From contig JAMCSN010000327.1 of assembly GCA_023381535.1 (NCBI GenBank), positions 1 to 11,121 on the forward strand: a DNA stretch of 11,121 nt, written 5' to 3'. Both the position numbers and the translations under genes were made by a program. Positions 1 through 7,617 of the stretch are shown piece after piece. The DNA comes from Bacteroidota bacterium. GTDB taxonomy: Bacteria; Bacteroidota; Ignavibacteria; Ignavibacteriales; Melioribacteraceae. The notes under the pieces are model-generated. The model did no database searches. It was not told the DNA's origin and worked only from the letters and a program-made list of their open reading frames with translations. Position 1 is the first letter of the stretch; each line of letters starts with the position of its first letter.

Positions 1-149
1 ATCATACGAGCAAAGATACGATTACCTACAAATCAATTTCACCGAATTGTCTTGTCATTTCAACTTCTAGACTCTTGATGTCGCACAAAAGCTGAGGGTT
101 ATTTGCATCCGTAATTAAAAATTCACAAACCTAATTATGGAGAATCTTC

Positions 150-677
150 ATGTCACAAATAATCAATATTACTGCAGCATTATATGAATTCAAAGAGGAA
201 AGAAAACATCAAGCCGACCCGATTAAATATCAGATTAACACTAATGGCTGTCACATTTGCGTATCGCATGCACTGGACAAAGATGGCTATCCTAGAGTGT
301 ATCGGCATAACAAGAATTGGCGCATGAGCCGTTACGTCTGGAGTCAATTTAATAATCGAGAAATTCCAGAAGGCTACTTAGTGATGCATACTTGCGACAA
401 TCCCAATTGCATTAATCCGAATCACTTAAGACTTGGAACTCATCGCGATAATATGTTAGACAGACAATTAAAAGGGCGAACTCTCAGAGGCAATCAAAAC
501 GGAAATTCCAAGCTTTTTGAAGAACAAGTATACTACATCAAGTTCCTATCGACGGAGTCAGTTAAGGAGCTAGCCACTAAGTATGATGTGTCGCAGGATG
601 CTATACGAGACATTAGGAAAGGAATAACTTGGGATTGGATGAAGGAAGATTATATAACCAGAAACTCGGTAGCATAA
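150..677 (+). CDS. HNH endonuclease with C-terminal helix-turn-helix (homing/phage type)
   Basis: A 175-residue protein of the HNH_3-type nuclease family found free-standing in phages and mobile elements. The nuclease core runs from about residue 33 to 105: an NGCHIC segment, DGYPRVYRH, RYVW, then the active-site block MHTCDNPNCINPNHL with H80, N90/N91 and H92, and N101 in THRDNM. C82 and C87 could help fold or bind metal, but this is not certain. Residues 118-162 (NSKLFEEQV, LATKYDVSQDAI, ITWDW) look like the small HTH DNA-binding tail common in these enzymes. The start is supported by GGAG seven bases upstream of the ATG. Such proteins cleave DNA site-specifically or nick it, and spread themselves or their host element. 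It lies on the 3' side of a tRNA-Ala gene, so it may belong to an integrated element. The family call is secure; its target and activity are unknown. Confidence 0.86.
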   Translation: MSQIINITAALYEFKEERKHQADPIKYQINTNGCHICVSHALDKDGYPRVYRHNKNWRMSRYVWSQFNNREIPEGYLVMHTCDNPNCINPNHLRLGTHRDNMLDRQLKGRTLRGNQNGNSKLFEEQVYYIKFLSTESVKELATKYDVSQDAIRDIRKGITWDWMKEDYITRNSVA

Positions 678-809
678 CTTACAATGTCAGCAGGCACAAT
701 AACCTAGTTTCAAAATTCTATTAACATCTGCTATACAATAAATCCAAACTTGGTATCTACTATATTCGATTGATTGATAACAAATTCCCGAGCAAACAAA
801 AATCAAAAG

Positions 810-830
810 TTGGGTCCAAATTGGGTCCAA
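810..830. repeat. Tandem decamer TTGGGTCCAA x2
   Basis: Two perfect copies of TTGGGTCCAA (810-819 and 821-830) are separated by one base, giving an 11-base period, about one helical turn. Each copy is itself nearly palindromic (TTGG-GT-CCAA). It lies in the non-coding stretch between the HNH gene and the tRNA-Ala 3' end. This could be a protein-binding site, such as recombinase or excisionase arm sites or an operator; nothing shows which. Confidence 0.6.
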
Positions 831-876
831 CACATATTTTTTAGGTGGGTTAAATGGGGTATGTCGTAAATAAAAA

Positions 877-907
877 ATGAGAATACATTTCAAAAACGCA
901 TTCTCAT
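877..907. repeat. Inverted repeat next to tRNA-Ala 3' end
   Basis: The arms ATGAGAAT (877-884) and ATTCTCAT (900-907) form a perfect 8-bp inverted repeat around a 15-base A-rich loop, ending 29 bases from the 3' end of the tRNA gene. On the minus strand it could act in tRNA 3' processing or termination, but no T tract follows directly. It could also be a site of the element suspected to the left. Confidence 0.45.
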
Positions 908-936
908 CCTCTAACAAAATACTAAAAAGCTACAAG

Positions 937-1009
937 TGGAGCTGAAGGGATTCGAACCCTCGGCCTATTCGTTGCGAACGAATCGCTCTCCCAACTGAGC
1001 TACAGCCCC
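937..1009 (-). tRNA. tRNA-Ala (anticodon CGC, reads GCG)
   Basis: The reverse strand folds into a complete 73-base cloverleaf. The acceptor stem is GGGGCTG/CAGCTCC, the D arm GCTC-AGTTGGGA-GAGC, and the anticodon stem ATTCG/CGAAT with loop TTCGCAA. The T arm is GAGGG-TTCGAAT-CCCTT and the discriminator base is A73. The anticodon CGC is an alanine anticodon. The acceptor carries the G3:U70 wobble pair, the identity element read by alanyl-tRNA synthetase, which confirms the assignment independently. The CCA end is not encoded (ACTT follows). The 3' end points left toward the HNH gene, the usual geometry for an element integrated at a tRNA gene. Confidence 0.96.
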
Positions 1010-1208
1010 AATAATTAACTGTTAAGATAATAAAAATTTTATTTTTAAATTCTCTTCTAGATTGAGTATAAAAGGCAGTTTCAGGAGGAGAGAATCGCAA
1101 AAGAACATCTTGACCTTGGGAGAAAGATAAGTTACATTTTATATGAATTCAGATGATAGTTTTCGAAAACCAGTGGAAATTGTATAAATCTGAAAAAGGA
1201 GGAATGCT

Positions 1209-1613
1209 ATGAAAAGGGCGATTTCTCTATTAACGCTTTCCGTTTTCTTCTTTGTTTCCTTTAACAATTATTCAAAAACAAATTTTACCTATCCATCTTC
1301 GGGTTTAGATATTCAAACTGCTCAAAAAGAAATCAAAGCCGGTAATGAATTAATGGACGGCTTTTACAAATTAACCAGCGACAAGAGTTTGAAGAGCGGA
1401 CTTCATACAATATTTAAGAGCGCTAATGGAGCTATATATTGTGTGAAACTCAAAGATGGCAAGGCAGATAAGTTAATCGTTACTTCAAGCGAAGGAAATC
1501 AGATTAAACCCAGAATCATCAATGGTACCGGCAAGAACAATCAATGTACGGTTTGCGTTACTATATCTAAAAAACCGCTCGTTCAAGAATGCTGGAAATG
1601 GTTTTGCAAGTAA
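1209..1613 (+). CDS. Small secreted protein of unknown function
   Basis: A 134-residue protein not recognised as a known family. Residues 1-22 form a typical signal peptide (MKR, then a hydrophobic ISLLTLSVFFFVSF stretch), so it is probably exported to the periplasm or surface. The mature part is lysine-rich and contains five cysteines, four of them clustered at the end: CTVC followed by CWKWFC. This suggests disulfides or a metal site. A strong Shine-Dalgarno GGAGG (1198-1202) lies six bases before the ATG and fixes the start. It stands alone, with about 200 bases upstream and 300 bases downstream free of genes, so it is likely transcribed by itself. No function can be assigned; that it is a real gene is fairly likely from the signal peptide and ribosome site. 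Confidence 0.72.
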   Translation: MKRAISLLTLSVFFFVSFNNYSKTNFTYPSSGLDIQTAQKEIKAGNELMDGFYKLTSDKSLKSGLHTIFKSANGAIYCVKLKDGKADKLIVTSSEGNQIKPRIINGTGKNNQCTVCVTISKKPLVQECWKWFCK

Positions 1614-1916
1614 GTGAAGTACGTATTCTGATTCGATATTAAGTTAAAGATTTTTGTTTGCAGCGAATCTCACTAGTGGGATATCGCTATATTGAATCAT
1701 ACCCTCTTTGTTTTGTCAAATTAAAACTAAGAAAGCCGCTGAAGAATATTGATCCATAACGGTTAATGATCAAAAATAATATGTTGGATTGAAGCTAAAG
1801 TAAGTAAAGAAATTTTTTTGGAATTCTGCTTTAGGTTATTCAAAGTTGAACATTGGTCATAAATTTATTAAACTCAAACGTAAGAATTCACTTCTGTCAA
1901 CAAATCAGGCTAACAA
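1614..1916. other. Gene-free stretch with one stem-loop
   Basis: These 303 bases between the small secreted protein and the GH15-like gene hold no convincing reading frame. The one visible structure is a stem-loop at 1662-1688: AGCGA/ATC arms pair with GAT/ATCGCT around a central CACTAGTG palindrome. No run of T follows at once, so it is not a clear intrinsic terminator. The promoter of the downstream gene should lie here, but no consensus can be picked out with confidence. Confidence 0.5.
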
Positions 1917-4145
1917 ATGAAACTTGTTTATAGATTCTGCGCCGTATTATTTTTGATTTATTTGTATCCAATCGCTTCAACAGCACAAACTATTTTACTG
2001 CCCGACCGCTGGCATTTTACTACGGGGGATAAACCCGAATTTACCAATCCGCAATTTGACGATAGCTCTTGGGTGACGGTAAACGTTCCCGACTGGTGGG
2101 AGCGTGAAGGTTATGATAACTACGACGGCAACGCGTGGTACCGGGTCCATTTTAGTGCTAACAAAAAATTATTTGGCGACAGCGTTTACGTTCTGCTGGG
2201 CAAGATTGATGATGCCGACGAGACATATTTAAACGGAAAGCTCATCGGAAAAATGGGAAAGTTTCCGCCCGATCCGGTGACGGCATATAACGAATTTCGC
2301 GTTTATAAAATTTCTTCTTCCATGCTGGAACAAACAAATGTTCTCGCGGTGCGAGTTAACGATACCGGCGGTGCCGGAGGAATTGTTGGCGGACCAGTTG
2401 GAATTTATAATAAGAAAGATTTCGAGATGCTAATTAATCCGCCTGCCGGACCGAAGAAATCTTTCTATCAGCTGGTTACATCAAACGGATTGATAGCCGC
2501 GGTTTATAATCAGCGTTTTGGCTACATAGAAAAAGTTTTACCTCACATTTTTCAAGCTTACGATTCCGCACGTTTTGTTGAACCGTTTGTGCGGAGAATT
2601 ATGCCGACAACGAAAAAGCGCCCTACAAAAACATTTTACAATAGCAATACTCATGTGATCACCGTTTCATATCACGGCTTTGAGATTAATTACTTCGCCC
2701 CGTTCACAACCGAAGAAAAAGTTTTTTATGCTGTGGTGACGGGCAACAGAAAGAAAGTTGCGCAATGTTCTTTTACTTACGAGAGAACAAAAACAAAACT
2801 TCTCGTTGATTCTTTATTAATCGAACTGCCGAAAGGTCGTGCCGAAAAATATTTTCTTTTCGGTTTCAACGACTCGCTTCACACCGACTCCGGTATAGTT
2901 ACGAAAGCAAAAGAGCGCTTGATAAAAAGCAACGGCGGCTTGGTACAGAACGAAATCAAGTTTATGAAAAATGTTTTTGCCCGATGTACATTTCCGAAAG
3001 GTATTACCTCGGCAGAACGCGCTGTTCTGGAACAATCAATCAGCGTTTTGAAAATGGCTCAAGTTCCCTCCAATGAAGTTTTTCCAAAAGCAGCCGGACA
3101 AATTCTAGCATCGCTTCCGCCTGGCGGATGGAATATTTCATGGGTGCGTGACGGATCATATTCTATTTTGGGGTTAAACAGGCTCGGTTTGTTTGACGAA
3201 GCAAAACGTTTTCTCTCTTTCATGTTGAACGCCGAATCGGATCACTACGAACATTACATTTTTAGAGACGGTAAAGATTACGGCGTTGGCGTCCCGTATC
3301 AAATTTCACTCACCCGTTATTTTGGAATCGGTAAAGAAGAATGCGACTACACCGATAATGGACCCAACATTGAATTGGATGGATTCGGACTTTATCTCAT
3401 TGCAATTTGTGATTATGTTCAAAGAAGCGGCGACACGCTCTTCTTCAAAACAAATTATGAAAAACTTGCCGGCAAAATTGGTGACGCAATAATTCATTGC
3501 ATCGATACAAACAATGTCATGCGGATCGATTCCGGTCCGTGGGAGCGCCATCTGCCGGGAAAACAATTTGCTTACACATCAATTGCGTGTGCAGCTGGGT
3601 TAAGAGACTTTGCCGCACTTTCATCGCGCATGCATTTGGGCGACGCAGAAAAATATAAAAATGCGTACGAAAGATTAATGAACGGCATCCGTAAAAATCT
3701 TTTGGTTGATAACAAAGTGTTTAAAGGAAATGTTGAAGCAAAAGATCCGAATTCTTACGACTACTTTGACGGCGGTACTATCGAAGCATTTACGTTCGGT
3801 CTGTTTCCGGATAAAAAACTTTTCGACTCACAATTGAACGAGTACAGGCGGGAGCTTGGTGTGAAGGGAGGCATACACGGGTTTTCCCGTATAAATAAAG
3901 GCGATTGGTACGAAGTTGCCGAATGGCTGCTTCTCGATCTGCGTGCCGCTTCAGCCATGAAAAAGTTCGGAGACCCTAAAGGCGCGCATAAAATGATCAA
4001 CTGGGTAACAAAGCAGGCATCGCTTAATTTTAATTTGATACCGGAACTTTACAACGAGAAAACTTCGTTCTATGATGGAGCCACTCCCATGGTAGGTTTT
4101 GGCGCCGGAGCGTATGCAATAGCACTTTCGGATTTGTATAAGTGA
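1917..4145 (+). CDS. Secreted GH15-like glycoside hydrolase with N-terminal GH2-like sugar-binding domain
   Basis: A 742-residue exported enzyme. Residues 1-23 are a signal peptide (cleavage likely after STA-Q). Residues 25-165 resemble the galactose-binding/GH2 sugar-binding jelly roll (RWHFTTGD, FDDSSWVTVNVPDWW, WYRVHF, DDADETYLNGKLIG, NVLAVRVND). Residues about 365-742 match the (alpha/alpha)6 barrel of glucoamylase-type GH15 enzymes: ISWVRDGSYSILGLNRLG (407-424), ELDGFGLYL (486-494), SGPWERH with E543 as candidate general acid, GDWYEVAEWLLLD (662-674), and IPELYNE with E710 as candidate general base. These enzymes hydrolyse alpha-glucans or related alpha-linked disaccharides, inverting configuration. 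The exact substrate cannot be told; GH37-, GH63- or GH78-like barrels are alternatives. No strong Shine-Dalgarno precedes the ATG, which is common in this lineage. It converges with hepT, with only seven bases between the ends. Confidence 0.82.
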   Translation: MKLVYRFCAVLFLIYLYPIASTAQTILLPDRWHFTTGDKPEFTNPQFDDSSWVTVNVPDWWEREGYDNYDGNAWYRVHFSANKKLFGDSVYVLLGKIDDADETYLNGKLIGKMGKFPPDPVTAYNEFRVYKISSSMLEQTNVLAVRVNDTGGAGGIVGGPVGIYNKKDFEMLINPPAGPKKSFYQLVTSNGLIAAVYNQRFGYIEKVLPHIFQAYDSARFVEPFVRRIMPTTKKRPTKTFYNSNTHVITVSYHGFEINYFAPFTTEEKVFYAVVTGNRKKVAQCSFTYERTKTKLLVDSLLIELPKGRAEKYFLFGFNDSLHTDSGIVTKAKERLIKSNGGLVQNEIKFMKNVFARCTFPKGITSAERAVLEQSISVLKMAQVPSNEVFPKAAGQILASLPPGGWNISWVRDGSYSILGLNRLGLFDEAKRFLSFMLNAESDHYEHYIFRDGKDYGVGVPYQISLTRYFGIGKEECDYTDNGPNIELDGFGLYLIAICDYVQRSGDTLFFKTNYEKLAGKIGDAIIHCIDTNNVMRIDSGPWERHLPGKQFAYTSIACAAGLRDFAALSSRMHLGDAEKYKNAYERLMNGIRKNLLVDNKVFKGNVEAKDPNSYDYFDGGTIEAFTFGLFPDKKLFDSQLNEYRRELGVKGGIHGFSRINKGDWYEVAEWLLLDLRAASAMKKFGDPKGAHKMINWVTKQASLNFNLIPELYNEKTSFYDGATPMVGFGAGAYAIALSDLYK

Positions 4146-4152
4146 GCGTAGT

Positions 4153-4509
4153 TTATTTTTTAAGATTTTCTTCTTTAATCAAGTTCTTCAAAAGCTTTTT
4201 TAAACGAGGGAGATCTTCTCTGGCTGTTTTCCAGACAACTTTTGTATCAACTCCAAAGTAATCGTGAATAAGCTTATCTCTCATTCCGCTTATTTCACGC
4301 CAAGGTATTTCCGGATGATTCTCTATGAGTTGTTTTGGTATTCTTTTACTGGCTTCACCGATAATCTCAATAGCTCTTAAGAGTGCAAATTGTGTTTTAT
4401 CGTCTTGAATGAATTTGTCGTAGTTAATTCCTTTTATGAAAGAAATACCTTTGCTTGCGGATTCCAGCATATCGTGTAGATAAACTGCAAAATCTCTGGT
4501 GCTATTCAT
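4153..4509 (-). CDS. hepT: HepT-like HEPN-domain toxin (DUF86)
   Basis: A 118-residue all-helical HEPN protein. The diagnostic RX4HXY motif is present as R77-DKLI-H82-D-Y84, preceded by the conserved [12 protein letters not shown] (46-57) and [10 protein letters not shown] (69-78) segments. HepT is the ribonuclease toxin of the MntA/HepT (type VII) toxin-antitoxin system. The antitoxin inactivates it by adding AMP units to the motif tyrosine, here Y84. Its ATG overlaps the stop of the upstream nucleotidyltransferase by four bases (ATGA), so the two are translationally coupled. All motif residues are intact, so the toxin is probably functional. The pair faces the opposite way to both neighbours, as expected for a laterally gained module. 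Confidence 0.93.
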   Translation of the reverse strand: MNSTRDFAVYLHDMLESASKGISFIKGINYDKFIQDDKTQFALLRAIEIIGEASKRIPKQLIENHPEIPWREISGMRDKLIHDYFGVDTKVVWKTAREDLPRLKKLLKNLIKEENLKK

Positions 4510-4802
4510 ACTGATATTGTATGGCTCAAAATGGAATGTTTCAACCCTGGTTTTACAGTGTTTTTCATTACAAGATCAACTTTAATTCCGATTTTATCAG
4601 AAAGGAAATTTTCTAATTCAACAAATTTTAGCAAACTAGGAGTTTTAGAAAAAGTAACAAGCAGATCGAGGTCGCTCTTAAGGTTTTGTTCCTTTCTAAT
4701 ATAAGAACCGAAAACTTCTATACTTTCTACATTGAATTCTTTTCTTAGGAAAGGAGTAACACCCCTTAGGATTGTCAATATTTTATTCAAATCTTTTTTC
4801 AT
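4506..4802 (-). CDS. mntA: MntA-like minimal nucleotidyltransferase antitoxin
   Basis: A 98-residue minimal nucleotidyltransferase. It shows the G32-S33-X10-D44-X-D46 signature ([19 protein letters not shown]) and a third acidic residue, D76, in IKVDLV, which together make the metal-binding active site. In the MntA/HepT system it AMPylates the HEPN toxin with ATP and so neutralises it. It is first in the two-gene unit and overlaps hepT by four bases. Unlike some systems, the antitoxin is upstream of the toxin. No clear Shine-Dalgarno precedes the chosen ATG, but no other start lies nearby. The promoter should be in the 178-base gap shared with the divergent aldo/keto reductase gene. Confidence 0.92.
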   Translation of the reverse strand: MKKDLNKILTILRGVTPFLRKEFNVESIEVFGSYIRKEQNLKSDLDLLVTFSKTPSLLKFVELENFLSDKIGIKVDLVMKNTVKPGLKHSILSHTISV

Positions 4803-4980
4803 TGACTTAAAAATGTAACAATAATGCTAATTATGCAAATTGCCTGCACTTCCGTCATAAATGTTTTGTTTATATGTATTGGCTGCACGCGTAAATGCTG
4901 CAATATGTTAGAGGTTGAAAGGTGACTGATCGCCCTTTTTTTTGTAAATTAAATACAAAAATTTTTAGAAAGGAAATGAG

Positions 4981-5961
4981 ATGGAATACACATTCCTAGG
5001 TAAAACCGGTTTGAAGGTTAGCCGCTTGTGTCTCGGTACAATGAACTTTGGACCTTACACGAAAGAAGCGGATGCGCATAAAATAATGAACCGAGCGCTT
5101 GAACTTGGCATTAACTTCTTCGACACTGCAAATGTTTACGGCGCAATGTGGGACGCCGGCGGTGTCGGCAATACGGAAAAAATTATTGGGCGCTGGCTTG
5201 CGGAAGATAAATCACGCCGGAATAAAATTGTGCTTGCAACAAAAGTTTATGGCAATATGGGTTCTGCGCCAAATGAATCAAAACTTTCTGCATATCATAT
5301 TCGCAAGGCGTGCGAAGATAGTTTGAAAAGATTGCAGACGGATCATATCGATCTTTATCAGATGCATCACATAGACCGCAGCACACCGTGGGAAGAAATT
5401 TTTCAAGCGATGGAACAATTGGTGCGCGAAGGAAAAATAACTTATCTCGGCAGCAGCAACTTTGCGGCATGGAATCTTGCCGAAGTATATTACAAAGCCA
5501 TGGAAAGAAGTTTTCTAGGAATTGTTTCCGAACAAAGCATCTACAGTTTACGCAATCGTCACATCGAACTGGAGGTTATTCCTGCTTGCAAACATTTTGG
5601 AATTGGATTAATTCCATGGAGCCCACTTGGCGGCGGAATCCTTTGCGGCGTTTTGGAAAAATCTAAAGAGGGAAGACGAACGCGTGAGCCGTTGCAGAAA
5701 TCCGTTGAAAAACTTCACCCGCAAATTGAAGCTTATGAAAAGCTTTGCAAAGAAATTGGTCACAGACCTGCCGATGTTGCGCTTGCATGGGTGTTGAGCA
5801 ATCCGGTCGTTACTTCGCCAATAGTTGGTCCGAGAACCGTTGAGCAGCTTGACGAAAATGTTAAAGCTCTCGAAATCAAATTGACTGAAGAAACTTTGAA
5901 GAAGCTTGACGAGATCTGGCCCGGACCCGGCAATCAAGCGCCGGAAGCGTATGCGTGGTAG
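4981..5961 (+). CDS. Aldo/keto reductase
   Basis: A 326-residue NADPH-dependent oxidoreductase of the aldo/keto reductase superfamily, cytosolic (no signal peptide), with a (beta/alpha)8 barrel. The catalytic tetrad is visible: D48 (FFDTANVYG), Y53, K88 (VLATKVYG) and H129 (DLYQMHHID). Cofactor-binding segments are GSSNF (157-161) and IVGPRTVEQLDENVKAL (281-297). The N-terminal MEYTFLGKTGLKVSRLCLGTM is typical of the YajO/IolS/Tas-like members, which reduce aldehydes and ketones of varied structure. The physiological substrate cannot be read from sequence. AGGA (4971-4974) six bases before the ATG supports the start. It heads a same-strand run with alaX and mbfA, but the 70-base gap with a tandem repeat leaves open whether they share a transcript. 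Confidence 0.94.
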   Translation: MEYTFLGKTGLKVSRLCLGTMNFGPYTKEADAHKIMNRALELGINFFDTANVYGAMWDAGGVGNTEKIIGRWLAEDKSRRNKIVLATKVYGNMGSAPNESKLSAYHIRKACEDSLKRLQTDHIDLYQMHHIDRSTPWEEIFQAMEQLVREGKITYLGSSNFAAWNLAEVYYKAMERSFLGIVSEQSIYSLRNRHIELEVIPACKHFGIGLIPWSPLGGGILCGVLEKSKEGRRTREPLQKSVEKLHPQIEAYEKLCKEIGHRPADVALAWVLSNPVVTSPIVGPRTVEQLDENVKALEIKLTEETLKKLDEIWPGPGNQAPEAYAW

Positions 5962-5972
5962 GGAATCTGAAC

Positions 5973-6021
5973 AGTATTGAGTATCTAGTAACTAGTATCG
6001 AGTATCAAGCATCCAGAATTA
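5973..6021. repeat. Heptanucleotide tandem repeat, consensus AGTATCN (7 units)
   Basis: Seven consecutive 7-base units run without gaps: AGTATTG, AGTATCT, AGTAACT, AGTATCG, AGTATCA, AGCATCC, AGAATTA. Each starts with AG; the last position is free. The phase continues weakly into AGGAACA and so into the ribosome-binding site of alaX. The array fills most of the 70-base gap between the aldo/keto reductase and alaX. Confidence 0.85.
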
Positions 6022-6031
6022 AGGAACAAGA

Positions 6032-6490
6032 ATGGATTACAACGAAAACCCTAAAGAATATTATCCGCCGATGCATACTGCCGAACATTTGTTGAACGGT
6101 ACAATGGATCAGATGTTCAAACGCGGCAGATCATTCAGCGCTCATATAGAGAAAAAAAAATCAAAATGCGATTATCATTTTGATCGTGATTTGACGCCGG
6201 AAGAGATAAAAACAATTGAAGACAAAATAAATGCGGTTATCAGTTCCAATCAGCAAGTGAAAGAAGAGTTCATGAAACGGGACGATGCTGCAAAATATTT
6301 CAGCTTTAAAAGATTGCCTGAAGAAGCCGGCGAAACTCTTCGCGTCATCAGCATCGGTGATTATGATAAATGTTTGTGCAGCGGTCCGCATGTGACATCA
6401 ACGAAAGAAATCGGTGGATTCAGAATTATATCGACCAGTTTTGAAAACGGTATCTTAAGAATTCGTTTCAAAATTAACGAACCGAAATAA
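6032..6490 (+). CDS. alaX: AlaX-type trans-editing protein for mischarged tRNA-Ala
   Basis: A 152-residue free-standing copy of the second additional domain of alanyl- and threonyl-tRNA synthetases (tRNA_SAD). The zinc ligands are complete: HTAEH (H15, H19) and CLCSGPH (C116, H120). The latter stands in for the CGGTH of AlaRS, in the block CSGPHVTSTKEIGGFRI. The length fits the short AlaX-S class, which lacks the N-terminal glycine-rich domain. The known role of the family is hydrolysis of Ser-tRNA(Ala), and in some members Gly-tRNA(Ala), released by AlaRS. AAGGA (6021-6025) sits six bases before the ATG. Only 44 bases separate it from mbfA downstream. Specificity for serine versus glycine, or for another tRNA, cannot be decided from sequence. 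Confidence 0.88.
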   Translation: MDYNENPKEYYPPMHTAEHLLNGTMDQMFKRGRSFSAHIEKKKSKCDYHFDRDLTPEEIKTIEDKINAVISSNQQVKEEFMKRDDAAKYFSFKRLPEEAGETLRVISIGDYDKCLCSGPHVTSTKEIGGFRIISTSFENGILRIRFKINEPK

Positions 6491-6534
6491 GCGAACAAAA
6501 ATTTCACTATAATTTTTAAAAAGGAGTTTTATAG

Positions 6535-7479
6535 ATGCGTTCGTTCGACAGTTTAACTGAACAAGAAATACTTGCTCTCGCAATCTCGCTCGAAGAGGAA
6601 GATGCCCGCATTTATGACGACTTTGCCGAAGGTCTCCGCGCTGATTTTCCGGAACAGGCAAATGAATTTGTTAGAATGCGAAAAGAAGAAGACGGACACA
6701 GACACCGCCTTTTGGATCTTTACAAAAGTAAATTTGGCGAGCACATTCCTTTAATTCGCCGCGAAGACGTTAGAGGATTTGTTACGCGAAAACCGGTTTG
6801 GCGGGCACGCCCTTTAAGAATTTCAACTGCAAGAAAATTTGCGCAGGAGATGGAACTTGAAACCGGAAGATTTTATGAGGCGTCAGCAAAGAAAACTACC
6901 GACGCCAGCATTCGCCAACTGTTAGGCGATTTAACAGACGAAGAGCGTAAACATGTTCACACTGCGCAGACAATGGAAGCCAGCGCAAAAGTTGAATCCG
7001 AACAGGCGGCACAGAAACGTTTGTTCCTGTTGCAGGTAATTCAGCCTGGACTTGCCGGATTAATGGACGGTTCTGTTTCCACATTGGCGCCGTTGTTCGC
7101 AGCGGCATTTGCAACTCACAACAGCTTCGATACTTTTCTGATCGGTCTTGCCGCAAGTATCGGCGCGGGAATAAGCATGGGCTTTGCAGAAGCGCTTTCG
7201 GATGATGGAACTCTTACGGGTCGCGGACATCCTTGGATGCGCGGAGCGATCACGGGATTGATGACAACCCTCGGAGGAATCGGTCATACATTGCCGTATC
7301 TCATATCTAATGTTTACACTGCAACAACAATCGCCGTAATTGTTGTTCTTATTGAGCTGGGTGTGATCTCATGGGTGCGGCACAAATTTATGGATACCCC
7401 GCTCGGCACCGCGATCTTTCAAGTAGTTATCGGCGGCATTTTAGTATTTCTTGCCGGAGTGTTGATAGGTAGTTCGTAA
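6535..7479 (+). CDS. mbfA: MbfA-type ferritin-like/VIT1 fusion, membrane iron exporter
   Basis: A 314-residue fusion. Residues 8-150 form a rubrerythrin/ferritin-like four-helix di-iron domain with paired E-x5-Y and ExxH ligand motifs: E22...Y27, E52-DG-H55, E109...Y114, E137-RK-H140. Residues 164-312 form a CCC1/VIT1-type transporter of about five membrane helices (roughly 164-193, 197-217, 236-256, 263-281, 291-312). It contains the family segments [16 protein letters not shown] and [10 protein letters not shown]. Known MbfA proteins of rhizobia export iron and protect against iron and peroxide stress; the ferritin domain probably senses or oxidises Fe(II) in the cytoplasm. AAGGAG (6521-6526) eight bases upstream supports the ATG. 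It follows alaX by 44 bases and may share its transcript. No regulator site could be identified upstream. Confidence 0.92.
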   Translation: MRSFDSLTEQEILALAISLEEEDARIYDDFAEGLRADFPEQANEFVRMRKEEDGHRHRLLDLYKSKFGEHIPLIRREDVRGFVTRKPVWRARPLRISTARKFAQEMELETGRFYEASAKKTTDASIRQLLGDLTDEERKHVHTAQTMEASAKVESEQAAQKRLFLLQVIQPGLAGLMDGSVSTLAPLFAAAFATHNSFDTFLIGLAASIGAGISMGFAEALSDDGTLTGRGHPWMRGAITGLMTTLGGIGHTLPYLISNVYTATTIAVIVVLIELGVISWVRHKFMDTPLGTAIFQVVIGGILVFLAGVLIGSS

Positions 7480-7617
7480 ACATTAAGGCAGAAAAGAGTT
7501 AAACCAACTCACACCGTTTAAATTGTGTACACCTAAAATATTTAGAAAGCTCTAATTGATATTTGAAAAATCAAAATTTAGATGCTACTTTTGAGCACTA
7601 AAATATCGGGGTTGTGC

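Noticed and set aside
26..130. A 34-codon minus-strand frame reading VCEFLITDANNPQLLCDIKSL... with protein-like composition
   Set aside because: It has a stop codon directly upstream and no usable start; it is too short to call and may be chance or a remnant of something lost.
687..917. A 76-codon minus-strand frame between the HNH gene and the tRNA, checked as a possible integrase remnant
   Set aside because: The residues show no recombinase motif (no RHRY pattern), it has aromatic and cysteine-rich random composition, and it lies over repeats.
4921..4960. T-rich run before the aldo/keto reductase as a terminator or promoter
   Set aside because: No stem precedes the T run, and no -33/-7 Bacteroidetes-type pair with proper spacing could be identified.
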